A program made the translations under genes and the position numbers. From Angiostrongylus vasorum (taxonomy: Eukaryota; Nematoda; Chromadorea; Rhabditida; Metastrongylidae): DNA of 64,000 bases. Location of the stretch: assembly GCA_018806985.1 (NCBI GenBank), contig JADANN010000108.1:3348001-3412000 (forward strand), read 5' to 3'. Position 1 is the stretch's first letter; each line of letters opens with the position of its first letter. Positions 59,101 to 64,000 of the stretch are shown here, one piece after another. The notes beneath the pieces were generated by a model. The model was not told the DNA's origin. It made no database searches and was given only the letters and a program-made list of their open reading frames with translations.

Positions 59101-59435
59101 TGTCTTCAATAACGCTCTCCCAATACCAGCAAGCTGTGCTGAGTTCCTATCTTATAAGTTTGGTGTCAAACCCACTCACAAATATTTAGAACTTATGTTG
59201 TGTAAATCGTACTTTTGAGCATGACATGTCTACAGTTCCATGTAAAGCGAGCCAGAAGTGCGACCACCAGGATCTCACAATATTGGGACTCACCTTCAAG
59301 AAAATACTTCCTGAAGAACGACTTCTTTTCGGTCGGCTCTGAAGTCAATCAATTCGCTTAATAGAATGATAAAAGTGGAATCAATTCCCAAAAGATCTCA
59401 TTATTCTTACCTTCATTAGCTTGTTTGTTTTCCAT
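50169..59435 (-). CDS. TauE/SafE-family membrane transport protein, complete
   Basis: TauE/SafE proteins are polytopic anion exporters, in bacteria for sulfite or sulfonate compounds; the nematode members are uncharacterised. Twelve exons, in transcript order: 59411-59435, 59294-59338, 58084-58202, 57490-57589, 57170-57277, 53186-53298, 52935-53109, 51992-52105, 51776-51924, 51571-51652, 50312-50400, 50169-50264. They sum to 1215 bases, 404 residues, with every phase matching. A charged N terminus of about 50 residues precedes the first membrane helix (YIAFLFPVVIMQTLWW). The nematode family signature GMTSEGGGAVAFPFMTLGLH lies near residue 97; further helices include FAIALFILN, AGSGVDICIFSIVTLLF and the SIPVGVTLAPFGSFLGSHFH block ending near residue 316. 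The C-terminal tail (from about 374) is hydrophilic. Large introns hold several SINEs; the biggest, 53299-57169, is 3.9 kb. Confidence 0.92.
50618..50910 (+). repeat. Family A SINE, copy 8 (best tRNA-like head)
   Basis: The head ACGCGTGTAGCGCAGTGGCA and B-box AAGGGTTCGACCCTTGGC are the closest to a true tRNA of any copy, but no full cloverleaf with acceptor stem can be drawn. Body and tail (ATTAATCAACACCAAGAGCT) are standard. Lies in a TauE-gene intron, opposite to the gene's strand. Confidence 0.8.
52495..52742 (-). repeat. Family B SINE, copy 13 (reverse)
   Basis: From GATGCTAAGATATTTGC through the reverse head CACCATCACACACCATGCAGG to GAACCCAGTTAAGCTGAGGC. Confidence 0.8.
52745..52890 (+). 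repeat. Family B SINE, copy 14 (head-truncated)
   Basis: Starts at ACACATAATAGCGCGTTCG, lacking the A-box part, and ends CCCTGCCGCGAAAAAATTATAGTAGG. It makes an inverted pair with copy 13. Confidence 0.75.
53760..53865. repeat. Fold-back end fragment
   Basis: GGGCCTGAAGATGGCGAAGG followed by CGCCGAAACGCTAGCTACAA and TTGGTAACAACTTCG is the right-arm motif of the fold-back elements. Confidence 0.5.
53885..54155 (-). repeat. Family B SINE, copy 15 (reverse, full length)
   Basis: From GATGCTGAGATATTTCC to the extended 5' part GAGCCCTGTTAAGCTGAGGC, followed by a second partial start (GATGCTTAGATATTTGC) at about 54208. Confidence 0.75.
54250..54460 (+). repeat. Family B SINE, copy 16
   Basis: Head CGCATGGTGTGGTGGTGAAC, GGGAGTTCGATCCCCATCGC and tail CCCTGCCATGAAAAGGAATAGG..GGCAGTAAATAA. 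Forms an inverted pair with copy 15. Confidence 0.8.
54822..55115 (-). repeat. Family A SINE, copy 9 (reverse)
   Basis: Tail GGATAAGGTTCTCTGGCTTGATC at left, head ACCACTGTGTAACACGCACC at right. It contains a short duplication of the CTATCCTCC segment (CTATCCTGCACTCCTATCCTCC). Confidence 0.7.
55413..55765 (-). repeat. Family C dispersed repeat, copy 9 (reverse)
   Basis: The tail (TTTGATACTTGGATACTTCG reading plus) is at left and the head (CACCTCCCAGCCACGCGG) at right. This gives the full element on the minus strand. Confidence 0.8.
56035..56320 (+). repeat. Family A SINE, copy 10
   Basis: Head GTGTGGCGCAGTGGTTGGAG, B-box like GGAATCGATCCACGC, tail GACCAACGCCAAGAGCTTCATCC. One of the most complete copies. 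Confidence 0.85.
56545..56595 (+). repeat. Family A SINE tail fragment
   Basis: Only the last 50 bases of the element remain: CATCCCTTAGGGATTGATCAACG and GAGAGCTTTATCC followed by a T-rich run. It lies 230 bases after copy 10, like a separate 3'-only insertion. Confidence 0.65.
58425..58710 (-). repeat. Family A SINE, copy 11 (reverse)
   Basis: Tail AAAGGGTAATGCTCTCAGCG at left, head CCACTGCGCCTCACACGCC at right. Lies in the intron between exons 2 and 3 of the TauE gene, in the gene's own orientation. Confidence 0.8.
58855..58930. repeat. Fold-back end fragment
   Basis: ACCTTTCGGCGATTTCGCCTTCCTCAGAGC is the arm motif shared with the element at 1826-2480; no partner arm was seen. Confidence 0.45.
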
Positions 59436-59456
59436 ACTGCGAGCCTGAAAAAAATA
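59436..59456 (-). promoter_or_regulatory. Candidate spliced-leader acceptor of the TauE-family gene
   Basis: On the minus strand a T-rich run ends TTTTTTTCAG at 59445, nine bases before the ATG. The strong acceptor next to a start codon suggests trans-splicing here. Confidence 0.55.
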
Positions 59457-59479
59457 TGGCATTTTTCATTGCCGCTAGT

Positions 59480-59772
59480 AAAAGGATAAAAGATGAAGCT
59501 CTCGGCGTTGATCAATCCCTGAGGGATGCGCCATGCATTCAACTTCATTAAGCATCGTTTGGAGGTGACTGATTGCACATCTGGCCTTTACAATGACTCG
59601 CGGTGGCCTACTGATGTATCGAGCCAGTGCTGCCATCCTCCCGGACAAGTCTGGTACCAATTTGAATTTGACTCGACCGGAGTGATGGAAGGCTTGATGG
59701 GCCATGGGCGCGGGGATCGATTCCACGTGGGGATCGATTCCACGCTTCCAACCACTGCGCCACACGCGTCCT
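59480..59772 (-). repeat. Family A SINE, copy 12 (reverse)
   Basis: Tail AAAGATGAAGCTCTCGGCG at left, head CCACTGCGCCACACGCGTCC at right, with a tandem duplication of GGGGATCGATTCCACG in the B-box area near 59712-59743. It sits immediately upstream of the TauE gene start. Confidence 0.85.
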
Positions 59773-59929
59773 ATCGCCGCTAGTAGGGGAAAGATATTTG
59801 TGTTAAGGATGCAAGAAACTTAAAGGAAAATGGAAAACGTCGATAGAATACAATTAGAAACATAAATTACATATCGAAAATGGCACTGTAGGGGAAATAA
59901 GAGTGCCCTGCATAGCTATACAACATTGG

Positions 59930-62300
59930 TTTTGCCGTTTCTCTGACGTCAGCTGTATGGCCTGCCCTTCAGCGGGCGCTATGTTCCGCTGGCTCAAGGG
60001 ACTCACTAAACATCATATCGGTCTTCAAGGATCTTCGCAATGAATTCTGGCCATCAAGCTGATAGTTTCGAGCTGTGCGCTTAACATCTTGTTGGACCCA
60101 GTTGTTAGTGGCCCTTTCCAGTGATTATCGTTAGATCGCCTGGTTTGCGGCATTTTTTGCATACTAGCGTTTCCAACCATTGATCTCCGCCATTGGTCGA
60201 AACTTCACATTCTTTTACTACGGGATGGCTTAAGCATCAACCATCGATTGCTCGTTCAAAAGCGCTACGCAGCCTTTCATCTTGGATTTTAAGACAGCAA
60301 GAATCGTAGAGCTGAAAAGATGGGCGCAAAGTGGTGTGGTTTTTTGTTCTTATTTGTTTTCTTCACCACATCCTCAATACTCTTAAGTGCTGATCAAGCT
60401 GCTCGCTTCATCCATCTTAGCTCTAGGCCTAAGTCGTAGATCACGTTGACTACTCGACAATGATGATTGTAGCATTGGGAGATGTTCATTTCGTTAGGCG
60501 TGAGGGGGAAATCAGAAACGAATCCATTTCTCATGATCGTCATTTTCTTCACATTCAACCGAAGAAAAGTTTTTTCACAAGAGTTGTCAAAATCGCCCAT
60601 CACTCGTTGCGCTTTGCTAATCCTTGACATTAAAAGAACAATTTTTAGCAGAAAAGCCAGGATGGTGCAGCAGTCGTCAGTTGTCTACCTCTGGTATGTT
60701 ATCTCGTCCCAGTTTGGAGAAAACTATGCAACAGTGGATGTAAATAGCTTTGGTTGGATTAGACAGCCTTGTCGAACCCCAATCTTTAGGAAAATTCCAT
60801 TCCGAAGTCTTGAAGCCTTGGTTGCGAAGTTCATGCTTAGGTAATGAAGTAAACCTCGTTTACAGGAAGGACAATGGTGCTGTGACTGTCTAAAGTTTCC
60901 ATGAGTGTTCTTGTCACGAAACCTTTTACTAGCGAAAGTAGGATGAAGTGGTCTCTCGTACATTTTTCAACGAGTTTCATTATTGTGTAAACATTATATA
61001 CAGTACATTTTCGAAATCCTGCTTGCTCATATGGCTGCCCTTTGTTTAGTATTTGGTCTATCCTACTGAGGCTGACTCAAGTGAAAAGCTTGTGTGTGAA
61101 GACTGAAAGAGCCAGTGAACAGTCTATTATACGAGAGGCAAAATTATACGAGAGGCAAAACACAGATTGCGCAACCGCAGGTAATATCGCTGAATCCTCC
61201 TTCTTGCACAGCAACACGATCTTGCTGGTCTTCCACTGATTAGTTCCTTTGCATTCTGACAGCTAACCTTCGCAGAGTCGAGACAGTGAGTAAATGAGAA
61301 CTGGCCGAAAACTGCTCAGATATTCGGCTCTAATCCATTCCATTCACAATAAGTGTTGCATAGTTCTTAATTGACGAATTAATTGAGGGTGCTGGATTTC
61401 AGATAGGAAATCCGTTGGAACGACATATCCATCCCTGACATGAATGTGAACAGGCATGAGCTTTGAAGAGATCGAAATAAGAGCCGTGACTAGTTTTCTC
61501 TGTTGCCGTACTAGAAAGCGTAACACTTTCACTTGGGCATTGCAGTGTATTCGTCTTGATTTTATAACTGTGCCGATGCTTCTGTGGGCATAGCGAATGG
61601 TCTTCTCAGCATTTGTAGCATCGGCGATTCCTGCTGCTGTGCTATCATTAAGATCTTTTATCGTCTTTCTGATGTGTTTTGCAAGTTCGGAAGTGAGTTG
61701 GCGATCGCTTACGGCTTATGGGATACCAAACGGTATGAGCACGAGTGTTTTGGAGGGCAAACGTCCCCTTATAAAGGGTCGTTGCCGTCTCATCTCAGCC
61801 ATTCCGATTACGTTGTATTCAACTTGCTCTGTCCACGTCTTCAATGAGGAATTCAGACACTGGTATGCATACGTTACAAGTACGAATCGTTACGTTAGTC
61901 TTGCAAAATTTAGGCAGCCTAGAATGGCTTTGAGATTTTAGTGGCTTGCTCATACTCACCCTACTCGATATACCGCCGTATCAGAGACTATTTGGTAGCT
62001 AGTGGTATGAGGCCCTAGGTATTTTACGGTGTTTAGTTATTGTTGACCATCCGTAGCTTGCCGAGCTCTTGTATGAAGAGATTGATCACGCGTAGCTTTC
62101 TGGAGTCTCTCATATTGCACATGGGGAGCTTAGTTGTGGACGCGAATGCTAACCTCCTTCTGTGCACTTCATAATCACTTAATTGTTGGCTTTTGGCCCA
62201 ATTAATGATGATAAAATCCGCATATATGATAGAATGGCCACGAACCAGCATATCTGCATAGATGCGAAAGGTAGATATCGCTACAGAACATCAGAAATAT
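59930..62300 (-). pseudogene. Degenerate RTE-like non-LTR retrotransposon
   Basis: On the minus strand the segment 60963-60724 has a reverse-transcriptase run (LKIGVRQGCLIQPKLFTSTV) like the GVRQGD..SPKLF motif of nematode RTE elements. Segment 60630-60394 continues with a palm/thumb-like region (DFDNSCEKTFLRLNVKKMTI, then MRNGFVSD and MNISQC). Downstream, 60250-59940 reads like the C-terminal part with a Trp-rich motif, but with stops. Upstream, 61941-62251 may hold remains of the endonuclease part. Frames are broken by stops and shifts, so it is inactive. Confidence 0.7.
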
Positions 62301-62802
62301 GGGGGCCTCTACGATTCTTCTTTGAAATCTTCCTGAGCCTTACTTGAGCCCAAGACCGCTTCTCGTGCCTGTTTAGCCTCCTGTGCGCTATATAAACGAT
62401 ATTTGGTAGAAAAAGTACAAGAGCATAAATGGAGAACGAAAAGCAGCGGTACATTTCTGATGGTCAAATTCACTTGCCAAAGAACAAATGGCTTTCCGTG
62501 CCGATACTTTGCAAGGAAAACTCCACTGGAATTCATAATACGTTTAGAAGGCGCGAGGGAGCAGCACCAGTAACACGTGAGATTTGCCGGTGACCAGCGA
62601 ACTTGCTAGAGTCTTTTCATCACGCCCACATGCAAACATTTAAACAACAACACTTTCTAGTTCAATTTCACAAACAACTTCAAAACCTCTTTGTGCGATG
62701 AACATTATCTATAACTCTAATGCATTTCGAAATATTAAGAAACGTTAGATTTTCGAAAGAATACAACGCCGCTTGTAAAAAAATAACCATCGAATTTTTG
62801 TG

Positions 62803-63399
62803 TCAAGGCGACGAAGTGCCGATTGTTAGAGAATTAGTAAAGAGAACGACTTTGTATACGGCGGATAGCGGGAAACTAGAGAAGAACTTCCGGCTTTGGT
62901 TTGATGCAACTGGTTTCGCCCATCTACGATGAATCGGCCCAAAAGTCGTCACCCTGTCGGCGATTGGTCGCACATCAGTCACCCAGTCAATCACCGGTGC
63001 CATTTGGAAAGAAGCTCGAAAGCGACACCTTAATTTTAGTGAGAAGTAATCTAATATTGGATATAGCAGTTTTTTAGATGATGCGCCGATTTCGGAATTT
63101 TCAAGTGGCACCCACTCCAATGAATTACAACAGAACTCCCTCAGCACGCCAATCAAGTGTTCATTCATTCGTCGTTGAGGGCTTCTAATGTCTACCTTTG
63201 CACAGAAGTCTTCGAAGTGGACTTTGATCTCGCTGAATTCCAGTTGAACTTCAAACCTCAGCTTACTATAAGCTGCCTTTATTTCTCCGTTACTTTTATT
63301 TTTTTGTTCATTCGATGAAAGGTGTGTGAAGAAGATATTGAGAATTGAAGATTTCATCCAAAAATCGCTCGCCAAGAAAAATTCGCTCGAATAATCCAA
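62803..63399 (-). CDS. Unrecognised 198-codon open frame
   Basis: This is the longest uninterrupted frame in the right end. The sequence has no family motif I recognise, no signal peptide, and a mix of charged and aromatic residues. It follows the degenerate retrotransposon on the same strand, so it might be a decayed gag-like or leader region of another element. Alternatively it is a chance frame. I cannot support a function. Confidence 0.2.
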   Translation of the reverse strand: MDYSSEFFLASDFWMKSSILNIFFTHLSSNEQKNKSNGEIKAAYSKLRFEVQLEFSEIKVHFEDFCAKVDIRSPQRRMNEHLIGVLREFCCNSLEWVPLENSEIGASSKKLLYPILDYFSLKLRCRFRASFQMAPVIDWVTDVRPIADRVTTFGPIHRRWAKPVASNQSRKFFSSFPLSAVYKVVLFTNSLTIGTSSP

Positions 63400-63467
63400 C
63401 TAGGAATTGTCGATGGCCCACTTCTAGTGCTTGCTGGCTGGAATTTCAACAGTTATTATGCATATCT

Positions 63468-63745
63468 GGTGCAATGATCGAAGGCGCCCTGCGACACCCT
63501 GCATGGGTTCATCCCGTGCCCGCAGCTCACCAAGCCTTTCATCCTTCCGGGGTCGGCAAATTGGTACGAGACTTGCCTGGGAGGGTAGCAGCACTTGCGC
63601 GATACATCGGTAGGCTACCGGAATCATTGTAAAGGCCAGATATGCATTCGTTCACCTCCAACGTCGCTTAATGAAGTCGATTGCATGGCGCATCTCTCAG
63701 GTACTGATCAATTCCGAGAGCTTGATCCTTTATTATCCTTTTATT
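63468..63745 (+). repeat. Family A SINE, copy 13
   Basis: The head is diverged (GGTGCAATGATCGAAGGCGC), the body keeps GACTTGCCTGGGAGGGTAGC, and the tail reads GATCAATTCCGAGAGCTTGATCC. Confidence 0.75.
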
Positions 63746-64000
63746 ATGCATATTTATGTCTACCCAAAGTATAGACTCAATCTGCTCAAAGTAAAAACAT
63801 TCAGATGGCAGCAGTTTCTCAATTTTGTCCATTATGATTGCAAACCGGACTTTTAATTGCTTTCGCTGTAGAAATTAATATTTATTTTGTTCCTAATGAG
63901 TCAACACAAGGTTGTTAATACATTCTCGTCAAACGTGGGGTGCGCATTCCAAACGCCATGACTCACTTCATTTCTCAGGTCTTTTGGAATACACGCCTCT

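Overview
The window looks like a piece of a nematode nuclear genome, most likely a clade V parasite such as a hookworm or another strongylid. The reasons are genes broken into many small exons, introns with T-rich ..TTTCAG/TTTTAG ends that are either about 40-80 bases or several kilobases of repeats, splice acceptors lying just upstream of start codons as expected for spliced-leader trans-splicing, and protein families that are nematode-like. Gene models were assembled by eye from splice signals and reading phase; most junctions were checked by exon length arithmetic.

Layout. 1-3.2 kb: repeats only, including a large palindrome. 3.2-14.5 kb (+): a multi-exon gene resembling origin recognition complex subunit 3. 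15.3-16.0 kb and 16.9-17.4 kb (+): two different VMA21-type V-ATPase assembly factors in tandem. 17.4-23.0 kb (+): a complete PDCD2 gene whose ATG lies 8 bases after the second VMA21 stop. These same-strand genes may form an operon. 23-26 kb: repeats and (TA)n arrays. 26.1-43.4 kb (+): a long gene of about 740 residues that I cannot assign to a family. 45.3-46.2 kb (+): a small secreted single-ShKT-domain peptide gene. 47.2-47.8 kb: a 48-bp minisatellite that keeps frame. 50.2-59.4 kb (-): a complete 12-exon TauE/SafE-family membrane protein gene (404 residues). 59.9-62.3 kb (-): remains of an RTE-like non-LTR retrotransposon. 62.3-64 kb: an unassigned open frame and a SINE.

Much of the non-coding DNA consists of four dispersed short families, here called A, B, C and D. 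A, B and D have tRNA-like heads (internal A-box and B-box like promoters) and look like SINEs; C ends in a short AAGTATCC-type simple repeat. Several B copies sit in inverted pairs. Fold-back elements carrying a GCCGAAACG-type motif are also scattered through introns and spacers. No true tRNA, rRNA, spliced-leader RNA gene or CRISPR array was seen.

Functionally, the genes look like conserved housekeeping functions (replication origin licensing, V-ATPase assembly in the ER, ribosome-linked PDCD2, a membrane transporter) plus one nematode-type secreted cysteine-rich peptide.
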